Source: Pedobacter westerhofensis
GTDB lineage: Bacteria; Bacteroidota; Bacteroidia; Sphingobacteriales; Sphingobacteriaceae
Direction: 5' to 3'
DNA length: 64,000 bases
NCBI RefSeq assembly: GCF_900182595.1
Contig: NZ_FXTN01000016.1
Location: 1-64,000, forward strand
The notes below the pieces were generated by a model. That model had not been told where the DNA came from. It did no database searches and saw only the letters and a program-made list of their open reading frames with translations. Numbering within the stretch: position 1 is the first letter of the stretch; each line of letters begins with the position of its first letter. The position numbers and the translations under genes were made by a program. This document shows, piece by piece, positions 8,181-15,734 of the stretch.

Positions 8181-8879
8181 GGTTTCTTGTATTGCCGGAG
8201 CTGCAACTTTCTTTTCCGGAACCTGAACTGTTCCTGCATACCGGGTATTGGATACAGATTTCCCGTCAGGACTGACAAAGAAAATCCAGGCATGGAGTGT
8301 ATGGCCAAGAAACAACTGACTAAAGTTCGCACGCATTTCAAAATCGCCGCGATAAGCTGTTTCTCCAGTCAGAGTCACCAACTTTTGCTTTTTTTCACTG
8401 TATAACATACAACAGGCTTCATCCCTGCCGGTAAGCTTTATTTTGGATGTTTCGGGCACTTCCCAGGTTATGCGTAAAGCCATAGGCCCAGTCAGTTCAA
8501 GTGTAGTCCCCCAGGCCATATCAAGATCCCCCTCACTAAAAATAGCTTTTTGATAGTTAATTGTGAAATTCGGATACTTCCCCAGAACAGCCTTCTTTAA
8601 ATTCCGTTCAACCGCAGTTTGAAAAGCAGGATTTTTTCTCGTTTTTCTTTCCAGTCCAATCCTGATATATTCCTTGAACGGAGACAAAAAGTGTGTAACA
8701 AGTCCCAGTCTGAGACTTTGTTCCTGCTTTGGCGGAGTCTCACCCTTTACTTTCCTTTTCTTTTTCCGCTTACCAGGCGGATCTTTCGCAACTGTCTTAT
8801 CCCGCCATTTGCTGACAACAAGGCTCCCAACCCGTCCTGAGAAAGTCCCTAATGATCCTTTTTTTATTAAAATTCCCAT
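8169..8879 (-). CDS. DUF6266 family protein, copy 1
   Basis: 236 residues, no signal peptide. It shares with two other genes in this window the N-terminal glycine pattern GSLGTFSGRVGSLV, a central GKYPNFTINYQKAIFSEGDL and a C-terminal FFVSPDGKSVSNTRYAGTV, the DUF6266 signature. A Lys-rich insert (about residues 34-50) is unique to this copy. Function unknown. It begins 5 bp after the stop of copy 2 and must be co-transcribed with it; its 3' end overlaps the convergent DUF3095 gene by 12 bp. Confidence 0.85.
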   Translation of the reverse strand: MGILIKKGSLGTFSGRVGSLVVSKWRDKTVAKDPPGKRKKKRKVKGETPPKQEQSLRLGLVTHFLSPFKEYIRIGLERKTRKNPAFQTAVERNLKKAVLGKYPNFTINYQKAIFSEGDLDMAWGTTLELTGPMALRITWEVPETSKIKLTGRDEACCMLYSEKKQKLVTLTGETAYRGDFEMRANFSQLFLGHTLHAWIFFVSPDGKSVSNTRYAGTVQVPEKKVAAPAIQETLPT

Positions 8880-8884
8880 GGTTC

Positions 8885-9535
8885 CTACTCCTCATCCCAG
8901 ATTATCTGCCCCAGATAGATATTGTTTGAAACCCTTTTCCCGTCATCAGACACGAAACACATATAAGTTTCAATGTTCATCTTTTCAGTGAACGATGGTA
9001 ATTTGATGATCTGCTGCTCTTCTTCCCTTCTGGCTCCATTTCTAATAACATTGAAGGCCTGAAAGCTTTCAGGGAAATAAGCAACGCACATTACCCGGTC
9101 ATCTTCATCAGTACCATCTGTCTCCAGATCTGCTTCCCAGCTAAATGTTATACGGCCATCTTTCAGTTCTGCCTTTGCATTCAACGGAACAGGTATATCG
9201 CCAATTGAAAGTATTACCTTTTCATAATTGATCTCCAGCTTAGGATACTCGCCCATAATCGCTCCGGGATTATTTGAAGAAGTAGCCATTGTATAGGCTG
9301 TCCAGGTTTTCTTGGGCTTCGGACTGTACTTCATACCAATGCGGATGACATCCTTAACTGGTTTTAAGAGCGCCGTGATCAACGCCGTTCTCATTTGTAC
9401 GGCGTATTGTGCCTCAGACCAGTGATCTACTACACCGATCATTCTTGTCACCCACTGTCCATTCAACTGATAAGTGACCACGCCACCTAATTTTCCAACG
9501 CTTGTGCCCATGGGCCCATTTATTAGCTTTCCCAT
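8885..9535 (-). CDS. DUF6266 family protein, copy 2
   Basis: 216 residues from the ATG at 9535 (MGKLINGPMGTSVGKLG aligns with the starts of the other copies; an upstream in-frame start would add eight unaligned residues). Shared blocks: GEYPKLEINYEKVILSIGDIPV and CFVSDDGKRVSNNIYLGQI. First gene of a two-gene DUF6266 operon. Its 5' region holds the 11-bp-period mirror array at 9642-9732. Function unknown. Confidence 0.85.
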   Translation of the reverse strand: MGKLINGPMGTSVGKLGGVVTYQLNGQWVTRMIGVVDHWSEAQYAVQMRTALITALLKPVKDVIRIGMKYSPKPKKTWTAYTMATSSNNPGAIMGEYPKLEINYEKVILSIGDIPVPLNAKAELKDGRITFSWEADLETDGTDEDDRVMCVAYFPESFQAFNVIRNGARREEEQQIIKLPSFTEKMNIETYMCFVSDDGKRVSNNIYLGQIIWDEE

Positions 9536-9945
9536 AACATATAATATTAAGTTTAACAATATGATTAATTGTATACAAGTTCATAATTCCTTTTTAAAGA
9601 AACAATAGTAAAGTTATTTTAAACATATATAGATGAAATTATTAATAAGTAATTGGTAAGCAGTTATTAAGCTGTTGATAAGCTAATATTGCTTATCAAC
9701 ACCTTATCAAAGCCTTACCAACCCCTTATCAATGGTTTAACAACTATAGTTGTTTCATACGTTTGTTATGATTTTAGTATGCATTCTTACAAAAGCATGC
9801 ATGACTCAGATAACTGCCATATACGCTGCAGTAGGGCTCTTCAAATCATTCACCATGAATAAGGGTTATAGAGGCGATAATGATAATATTGCTTTGATAT
9901 GAATGCCCTAAATAATAGCTTTGGGTTTTCTATTTAACTCCAACC
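9536..9945. other. Divergent intergenic region, DUF6266 operon / GNAT
   Basis: This 410-bp AT-rich stretch has no gene that I can support. Besides the octamer array it holds a perfect 16-bp palindrome at 9739-9754 (AACAACTATAGTTGTT) directly after the array, and two ATGCAT motifs around 9780-9803. No clear TTTG/TAnnTTTG promoter pair was found for either flanking gene. Confidence 0.6.
9642..9732. repeat. Mirror array of eight octamers, exact 11-bp period
   Basis: Four TTGATAAG-type octamers start at 9642, 9653, 9664 and 9675, and four reverse-complement CTTATCAA-type octamers start at 9692, 9703, 9714 and 9725. Spacing is exactly 11 bp in both halves. The 3-bp spacers vary while the octamers are kept, and mirror partners agree (TTGGTAAG with CTTACCAA). 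A weaker ninth copy, TTTAACAA, keeps the phase at 9736. The central pair forms a 10-bp hairpin 9674-9683/9691-9700. It lies 107 bp upstream of the DUF6266 operon start and 214 bp upstream of the divergent GNAT gene. One helical turn per unit suggests a protein-binding array. Confidence 0.85.
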
Positions 9946-10443
9946 ATGCTTCAATACAGAGACGCTCAATTGTCAGACCTCAATAAAATCGTTGAAATCT
10001 ATAATTCAACTGTTGCCTCCAGAATGGTTACTGCGGATACAGAGCCGGTAACTCCTGAAAGCAAAATGAAATGGTTTGAAGATCACTCCGCGGATAAACG
10101 CCCATTATGGGTAATCGAAGATGAAGCTGATCAGATTATCGGATGGCTGAGCTTTCAGTCGTTCTACGGAAGGCCTGCCTATAATTCTACCGTAGAAATG
10201 AGCGTATATCTGGATGAACAGCAGAGAGGTAAAGGCTATGGCAAAGCGGTATTGGCTTACGCGATAGATCAGGCCCGCGAAATCGGTATTAAAACATTGT
10301 TGGGATTCATCTTCGCACATAATGAGCCCAGTATCAGATTATTCAGGCATTTTGGATTTGAGGACTGGGCTACATTACCGGATATTGCGGTGCTGGACGG
10401 TGAAGAGAGAAGCCTTAAAATACTTGGGAAACGCATCGCATAA
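9946..10443 (+). CDS. GNAT N-acetyltransferase, phosphinothricin-type
   Basis: 165 residues. The acetyl-CoA-binding motif A is QQRGKGYGKAVL (Q/R-x-x-G-x-G/A) at about 89-100, followed by the HNEPSIRLFRHFGFE region typical of the family. The opening YRDAQLSDLNKIVEIYNSTV and the WLSFQSFYGRPAYNSTVE block match the phosphinothricin/methionine-sulfoximine acetyltransferase (Bar/Pat/YncA) group. It transfers acetyl to a small amine; the natural substrate is not shown by context. Confidence 0.85.
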   Translation: MLQYRDAQLSDLNKIVEIYNSTVASRMVTADTEPVTPESKMKWFEDHSADKRPLWVIEDEADQIIGWLSFQSFYGRPAYNSTVEMSVYLDEQQRGKGYGKAVLAYAIDQAREIGIKTLLGFIFAHNEPSIRLFRHFGFEDWATLPDIAVLDGEERSLKILGKRIA

Positions 10444-10544
10444 TCAGGGATATTGCTCTGTTTTTTAGCACAATGCAAAAAACTGTCTGTTAAAATTAAA
10501 ACTAAACATAAGCAAACATTAGTTATTTTAGCAGAACAAACTCA

Positions 10545-11228
10545 ATGCTAATGGAACGCTCCCACTCATCCAATAGTTTCGAACATCGGTTAACTAATAT
10601 TAAAAAGATTGCTGATGATCTGCCTGCAGCCCTGATTATCCACCGGGCAGATACACTTGAAATTGTATACATGAACAGTACCGGACTGGAGACCCTGGGC
10701 ACCACCCTCGAAAAACTACAGGAATTAGGGCCTGAGCAGTATTATGTAAAATACTTCAATACCGAAGACAGCGATGAATACGTGCCAAAACTCATGCACA
10801 TTATCAAGACGAATACCAATGAGCAAATATCCTACTTTCAGCAGGTGAAGACTCCGCTAAATGAGGAATGGCAGTTATATGTGAGCAATACAAAGGTATT
10901 TGCCAGCAATGATGCAGGTGAAGTTACACATGTAATTACTGTTGCAGGGATGTTGGATCCGGTACATCACATCACAAAAAAGGTAAGCCGTTTAATGGAT
11001 GAAATCAGCTTTTTACGCCAGAATAATCTCTTGTTCTCCAGGCTCACCAAAAGAGAAGTTCAGGTGTTAAAATGTATGGCAATGGCGATGAATTCCGGAG
11101 AAATATCCGAAAAGCTTTTCATTTCTGTAGCAACCGCTGATACGCACAGGAGAAATGTGCGCAATAAACTGGGGCTTAAGAACAACTATGATGCGGTCAG
11201 GTTTGCCCAGGCTTATAATCTGGTATAA
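10545..11228 (+). CDS. PAS-LuxR transcriptional regulator
   Basis: 227 residues. Residues about 20-135 look like a PAS domain (ALIIHRADTLEIVYMNSTGLETLG, then NEEWQLYVSNTKVF and EVTHVITVAGML). Residues about 165-225 form a LuxR/NarL-type helix-turn-helix: LTKREVQVLKCMAMAMNSGEISEKLFISVATADTHRRNVRNKLG. No receiver domain, so it probably responds to a ligand or redox signal in the PAS fold. A second ATG lies six bases downstream. Targets unknown; a clear terminator follows. Confidence 0.85.
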   Translation: MLMERSHSSNSFEHRLTNIKKIADDLPAALIIHRADTLEIVYMNSTGLETLGTTLEKLQELGPEQYYVKYFNTEDSDEYVPKLMHIIKTNTNEQISYFQQVKTPLNEEWQLYVSNTKVFASNDAGEVTHVITVAGMLDPVHHITKKVSRLMDEISFLRQNNLLFSRLTKREVQVLKCMAMAMNSGEISEKLFISVATADTHRRNVRNKLGLKNNYDAVRFAQAYNLV

Positions 11229-11262
11229 AATAGCTGTGCCTCAATCAGACACAGCTATTTTT
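11227..11262 (+). terminator. Rho-independent terminator
   Basis: AAAATAGCTGTG at 11227-11238 pairs perfectly (12 bp) with CACAGCTATTTT at 11250-11261 across an 11-nt loop, ending in a T run. It overlaps the stop of the LuxR-type gene. Confidence 0.9.
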
Positions 11263-11291
11263 GCTCCCGGTGACGAGGGATCATTATCCTC

Positions 11292-11545
11292 TCAGTAGTG
11301 CTACCTGCATTGCAGTACCACAATCGATTCTCCGTCAAGTTTATAAACTAAGCGGTGTTCGGGATTAATTCTGCGCGACCAACAGTCATTGAGATTATAT
11401 TTTAATAGTTCAGGCTTACCAGTACCCTCAAATGGAGTTCTTCCAATTTCCTTTAACAAGGAATTGATTTTATTCAGGATTGACTTATCCGTTTTCTGCC
11501 AATACAATAATCTTCCCAGGACTGACCCAGAAAAATTAGCTTCAT
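11292..11545 (-). pseudogene. yoeB: YoeB-type mRNA interferase toxin, broken twice
   Basis: The natural start is the ATG at 11545, overlapping the antitoxin stop as ATGA. It reads MKLIFLGQSWEDY and then loses frame; one missing T near 11503-11509 restores LYWQKTDKSILNKINSLLKE. The rest is classic YoeB: RTPFEGTGKPELLKYNL, CWSRRINPEHRLVYKLDG. At the end the frame reads Q-C-R-TAG-H-Y-TGA, so the Tyr of the family ending CRYHY has become an amber codon at 11301-11303, removing the His and Tyr needed for RNA cleavage in E. coli YoeB. Two independent lesions argue for a dead toxin rather than one sequencing error. Confidence 0.85.
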
Positions 11546-11796
11546 TCTTCAATAAGCTTTTTTTCAATTCCTTTACCCTTCTCATAATCGCTTAAGGCCT
11601 CCAGCAGTCTTGCCGCATTTTTAGGGCTTTTCAGCAGATAAAATGTTTCTTGCATACTGTCGTATTCTGCTTTAGACATCACTACTACATCTTCACCATT
11701 TGTCCTTGTAACAAATAATGGCGAACGGCTTAAGAGGACTTTATCCAGAAATGACTTTAAGTGTTGCCTAAAGGCGGTATAAGTAGTGATTTCCAT
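11542..11796 (-). CDS. yefM: YefM/Phd-family antitoxin
   Basis: 84 residues from the ATG at 11796 (MEITTYTAFRQHLKSFLDKVLLSR), followed by the Phd/YefM DNA-binding core PLFVTRTNGEDVVVMSKAEYDSMQETFYLLKSP and an acidic/helical toxin-binding tail ending KKLIEE. It binds operator DNA and neutralises YoeB in this family. Intact here, unlike its toxin, whose start overlaps this stop. A longer frame upstream would cover the operator and is not used. The gene is probably still autoregulated through the palindrome at 11838-11855. Confidence 0.88.
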   Translation of the reverse strand: MEITTYTAFRQHLKSFLDKVLLSRSPLFVTRTNGEDVVVMSKAEYDSMQETFYLLKSPKNAARLLEALSDYEKGKGIEKKLIEE

Positions 11797-11837
11797 CATT
11801 AAACTATTTCCCATAAAGAGAATATTAAGAGTTGACC

Positions 11838-11855
11838 TGTACAACTTCTTGTACA
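11838..11855. promoter_or_regulatory. YefM operator palindrome with TGTACA cores
   Basis: TGTACAA (11838-11844) and TTGTACA (11849-11855) are perfect inverted 7-mers with a 4-bp spacer, 42 bp upstream of the antitoxin ATG. TGTACA is the core hexamer known from the E. coli yefM-yoeB operator. A second inverted pair, AAATCTGT/ACAGATTT, lies at 11859-11866/11891-11898. Confidence 0.7.
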
Positions 11856-11939
11856 TAAAAATCTGTTAATTAATCAAATATAGCAATTATACAGATTTAA
11901 ACAAACTTATGTTTCTTTATATGATATTATTTAAACAGA

Positions 11940-14000
11940 TCATTTACGCATGTCAGATACCCAGGTATTTTTTACACCTGTTTCAGAAGGCTTTTCTGAA
12001 GCGGTAATGACCAGCTGCCCTCCTTTCATGATCTCTTCATGCGTAATCCAGGTCCTGTCGAGTATCTTGCCATTCAGCATTACCTTTGAGATATAAGGAT
12101 GCTGGTCACTATAGTTTTTGGTAGCGATATGAAATACCTTACCGTCTGGCCATGCAAATGAGACCGTAGGAAACAGTGGCACATTCAAATAATAAACCGG
12201 CGAGCCCACACAAGCCGGAGAGAACCCACATGCAGCAAATACAAACCAGGCAGAGTTTGCCCCGGCATCATCGTCCATCGTGCGGATATACGCATCGGGT
12301 TTGTTCTTATAGATTCTGTCTATGAATGGATCTATACCTCTGCTATTATCATTAAAATAATACTGCACTACAGTATCTACGGCCAGTTTATGTACCAGTG
12401 CCTGCGATTTAAAAGGTTGGGACGAGGCGTTATACATATAAGGTGCCTGAATATCGGGTTCATTGGCATGGTTGTACTGATCATTTTCAAAAAAATGATC
12501 CAACTGTCTGATATAGGCAGCATCACCACCCATCAGCTCAATTAATCCCTTTAAATCAAATGGGGCAAACCAGCGGTACTGCAGGATAGTACCCTGATAC
12601 AAACCTCTGGCAGAAACCTGGTCCACATCTCTTCTGGTCACATCTTCAAAGTCCTTCTTCCAGTATGTCTTGTACTCCGCAGCCTTTTTCAGGTATCTAG
12701 CACTCAGATCATCCTTCTTCAGCACTTTCAGGATCTGTGACAGCGCCCAGGCATCGTAGCTCGATTCTAAAGCTTTCTCTGGATGACTGTAATCCAAACG
12801 GTCCACATCTTTAATCAGGGAATCACATATGCCTTTAAAATCCACTTTAAATCCTTTCCGGTACGCATCCAGAAGCACAACAATCGCATGTTCCGTTCTT
12901 ACCGTATTTGAGGGTTCATGCTGCGTCGCATAATCTTTTTTTCCAAAGGCATACAGATTGGAAATAGAAGCAGTAATTCCTTTGTACCGTTCAGGTAGGG
13001 CTATTGCCAGCAAAGGCAGTTGCGTACGGTAATTATCCCAGATCGCCCAGCCATTATACATGGTCTCTTTTGAATGCTGCAGACTGCCGTCTGTTGCGCG
13101 GTAGCTGCCGTCCTTCTCAGAGATTACATAGGGAGATTGCATGGTACGGTACAGCAAAGAATAAAAAAGTTTTTCACGTTCTGCGTCACCTTTCACATAG
13201 ATATGATTAAGCACTTCATCCCATCCACGCGTACTGGCTGTTTGCATCTGGACAAATTCCCTTTTGTCCAGGGCTGATTTAGCATGCGCCACATCCACTG
13301 ACGAAAATGACACCCTGATTTCAGCATTGCTCTCTGATGCATCCAGCGTAGCGGTTAACTTATGGTTCGCACTGTCAGCCCATTTTACGGGTTTATCAAT
13401 AGTGATATAATAGTAAATTTTGTATGTGCCCACATTGCATGTAGTTTTTGCTTCTATATAACCACTGATACTTTGTCCGCCAACTTCATGCTGTTCGCTT
13501 ACAAACTGATTGGCCAGCGTATGTTTCAGATCGAAATAAAACCCCTTCTCTCCTGCCGGAAAATCATAATGTTCCAGTCCCTGTTTTTCCACTACCGTAA
13601 AAGCTGCTTTGATTTTATTGGAAAAGGACACCTGATAATTACCGGGAGCAGCAGATTCTGCAGTCTTGACTAAGGCAGAAGCCGATGGATTATTACCGAG
13701 GTAAGGTTTGATCAGTATATTTCCGCCGCTGCCCTGACAGCCCACACCTTCAAACCTGTTATGTGTAAAACCAAGGAAGGTTTTTGCCTTATATTCATAC
13801 CCTGCATGCAGCTTGGGATAGGTCTGGGGACCTATACTCAGCATACTGAAAGGGTAAGTAGCAGCAGGTGTCATTTGTCCGTGATCTCCTGATGAGCCCA
13901 GAAACACATTGACCTTTTCGGAGACAGTGTGTTTGGGACTGGCAGACTGGGCGATTGAAATGAGCGGCAAAAATAACAGGGCAATAAGAAAATGCTTCAT
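11940..14000 (-). CDS. GH92 family alpha-mannosidase
   Basis: 686 residues from the ATG at 14000 with a signal peptide (FLIALLFLPLISIAQS). The N-terminal GH92 signature is clear: FLGSSGDHGQMTPAATYPF, HAGYEYKAKTFLGFTHNRFEGVG. The C-terminal (alpha/alpha)6 domain has HANEPDIQAPYMYN with the H-x-N-E-P catalytic segment. The usual NDD-x-GQMSAW block reads DDDAGANSAW, so the QM pair is replaced. Family enzymes are calcium-dependent exo-mannosidases acting on mannan or N-glycan mannose. It is the only hydrolase of this SusC/SusD locus and sits 3' of a terminator-like hairpin. Confidence 0.9.
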   Translation of the reverse strand: MKHFLIALLFLPLISIAQSASPKHTVSEKVNVFLGSSGDHGQMTPAATYPFSMLSIGPQTYPKLHAGYEYKAKTFLGFTHNRFEGVGCQGSGGNILIKPYLGNNPSASALVKTAESAAPGNYQVSFSNKIKAAFTVVEKQGLEHYDFPAGEKGFYFDLKHTLANQFVSEQHEVGGQSISGYIEAKTTCNVGTYKIYYYITIDKPVKWADSANHKLTATLDASESNAEIRVSFSSVDVAHAKSALDKREFVQMQTASTRGWDEVLNHIYVKGDAEREKLFYSLLYRTMQSPYVISEKDGSYRATDGSLQHSKETMYNGWAIWDNYRTQLPLLAIALPERYKGITASISNLYAFGKKDYATQHEPSNTVRTEHAIVVLLDAYRKGFKVDFKGICDSLIKDVDRLDYSHPEKALESSYDAWALSQILKVLKKDDLSARYLKKAAEYKTYWKKDFEDVTRRDVDQVSARGLYQGTILQYRWFAPFDLKGLIELMGGDAAYIRQLDHFFENDQYNHANEPDIQAPYMYNASSQPFKSQALVHKLAVDTVVQYYFNDNSRGIDPFIDRIYKNKPDAYIRTMDDDAGANSAWFVFAACGFSPACVGSPVYYLNVPLFPTVSFAWPDGKVFHIATKNYSDQHPYISKVMLNGKILDRTWITHEEIMKGGQLVITASEKPSETGVKNTWVSDMRK

Positions 14001-14128
14001 AATGTTTGAACTAACGGGAATTATGGCTGAAACCTGCATAAGATTACATTTGACAAAAGATATAAAAAATCTTATGCAGGCGTCATAACCAATAAAATAC
14101 AAATATAGTCTGATGAAATTTAAAAAAT

Positions 14129-14161
14129 AAAAGGAGAAGAACGCGGGTTTCTTCTCCTTTT
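14129..14161 (-). terminator. Terminator after the SusD gene
   Basis: AAAAGGAGAAGAA (14129-14141) and TTCTTCTCCTTTT (14149-14161) form a perfect 13-bp stem with a 7-nt loop; on the minus strand it runs into TTTTATTTTTT. It separates SusD from GH92, so GH92 expression may depend on readthrough or its own promoter. Confidence 0.85.
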
Positions 14162-14177
14162 AAAGCTCCTGATAGGA

Positions 14178-15710
14178 TTAGTAACCAGGATTCTGGTACA
14201 TTCTTGCAGGATCAAGCTTATATTCATCCAGAGGTATAGGATAATACCTGTCTTTGGTTGTAAAGTTAGCCAGCTTTGCCAACCCAAATGTAGATTGTGA
14301 TTTTGCTTTAAAGAAAGCTACCAGTTCAGCTGTTGTAAATGTTCTGATCAGGTCAAACCAGCGTGTGTGCTCAAATGCCAGCTCTACCCTGCGCTCATGT
14401 AAGATCGCCAGTTTTAAAGTTGGGTACTTTGAGCTGTATGCTGGATTTGCACTTGCTACTGCGTATGGCGGCACTCCGGCACGGGCACGTACCATATCTA
14501 AATATTGGATAGCCAAAGCTGTATTGCCCTGATTGGCATTACATTCTGCCAGCAGCAGGATGATATCTGCGTAACGCATGATCGGCGTGTTGTTTCCGCC
14601 ATAACCGTTGACAGTTGCAGTTGCAGTGGCGTCGCGGTATTTAGTCACAAAATAATCCAGAACTGCTGTTGCAGCAGCATATTTCACAGAGAATGTTTGA
14701 CGGGGATCATTGGTTTCATAGTCGTTAACCAAATCTCTTGTTACGTTTCCGCCTACGCCTGGAGTTACCTTCAGCGAGTTGATCGTTTCGCCCAAAGGTT
14801 GGTTGTTGGCTGCAATACTGGAACTATACGTCACATTTCCCTGAAGGTTTACAATTTCGAAGATAGCTTCACCATTGGTTGCAGTTTTCTTATTTACATC
14901 AAACACATCTGCATATGGAATAGCAGACAGTGTAGTGAACGGGCGCATGTTGTAGCAGGCAGTAAGATAAGTATTTGCATTGGTCAGATTATCTGCTTTA
15001 CCATCAGTAAGTGTAGAAGCCATGGTTAAATAAACCTGGCCCAGCAAGCCATTGATGGCAGCCTTACCAACGCGGCCTGCATTTGCACCTGTTTGCAGGT
15101 TGGGAAGATCACTTGTTAATGCATCTTTTAAATCTGCTACGATTTGTGCATATACCGCAGCTTCTGATTGCCTGTAAGTATAGGTAGAAACGTCAGCAGC
15201 AGAAATAAGGGGAACTGTTACTATTGGTACCGGACCCCATTTTCTAACCAGCTGGAAGTACATCAGTGCCCTTAAGAACTTCACCTGAGCCAGGTATTGT
15301 CCTTTGGTTGAAGCACTTGCAAATGTAACTTTATCAATATAAAAAGTAACATTATTACATCTTGTAATGGCCTGGTACAGGTTTAGCCAGTGTGATTTTA
15401 AATAAGTATTGCCCGGAAGAAGGCTAAAGTCTCCGAACTGGAAAGGCTCACCGGCATTTGACTGTGCATCATCTCTGCCGGTATCGTCAGAACGCTCATC
15501 AGTATACAGGCCGCTGCCCTCTCCAATGTTATCTGAAGATCTTAGTGCCGCATATGCTCCATTCACTGCCAGGAGCACATCGCTCTCAGTTTTGAATGAA
15601 TCAGACACCGGTACTGCATTGGGGTCTGTCTGCTCTACAAAGCTCTTCTTGCAGGAAGTGAATGTCATCAGCGCGACAAGGAATATGATTGTAAATTTTT
15701 GTGTTTTCAT
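14178..15710 (-). CDS. SusD/RagB-type surface glycan-binding lipoprotein
   Basis: 510 residues with a lipoprotein signal ending in LMTFTSC. Typical SusD features: an N-terminal TPR-like half (SHWLNLYQAITRCNNVTFYIDKV, VKFLRALMYFQLVRKWGPVPIV) and a C-terminal segment LAILHERRVELAFEHTRWFDLIR with the closing YYPIPLDEYKLDP-QNPGY. It binds glycan at the cell surface and lids the SusC channel encoded 24 bp upstream. With STN-SusC, FecR and GH92 it forms a mannoside utilisation locus. Confidence 0.95.
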   Translation of the reverse strand: MKTQKFTIIFLVALMTFTSCKKSFVEQTDPNAVPVSDSFKTESDVLLAVNGAYAALRSSDNIGEGSGLYTDERSDDTGRDDAQSNAGEPFQFGDFSLLPGNTYLKSHWLNLYQAITRCNNVTFYIDKVTFASASTKGQYLAQVKFLRALMYFQLVRKWGPVPIVTVPLISAADVSTYTYRQSEAAVYAQIVADLKDALTSDLPNLQTGANAGRVGKAAINGLLGQVYLTMASTLTDGKADNLTNANTYLTACYNMRPFTTLSAIPYADVFDVNKKTATNGEAIFEIVNLQGNVTYSSSIAANNQPLGETINSLKVTPGVGGNVTRDLVNDYETNDPRQTFSVKYAAATAVLDYFVTKYRDATATATVNGYGGNNTPIMRYADIILLLAECNANQGNTALAIQYLDMVRARAGVPPYAVASANPAYSSKYPTLKLAILHERRVELAFEHTRWFDLIRTFTTAELVAFFKAKSQSTFGLAKLANFTTKDRYYPIPLDEYKLDPARMYQNPGY

Positions 15711-15734
15711 TGTTATATATTTTTATACCGATGA

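Noticed and set aside
9642..9732. CRISPR array
   Set aside because: Units are 8 bp with 3-bp gaps and inverted halves; no spacer-sized unique segments and no cas genes.
9652..9760. Replication origin iterons / DnaA boxes
   Set aside because: Octamers are TTGATAAG, not TTATCCACA; no replication initiator gene nearby, and parAB lies 48 kb away.
9781..9864. 27-codon frame between DUF6266 and GNAT
   Set aside because: No ribosome site, no family resemblance, and composition looks non-coding.
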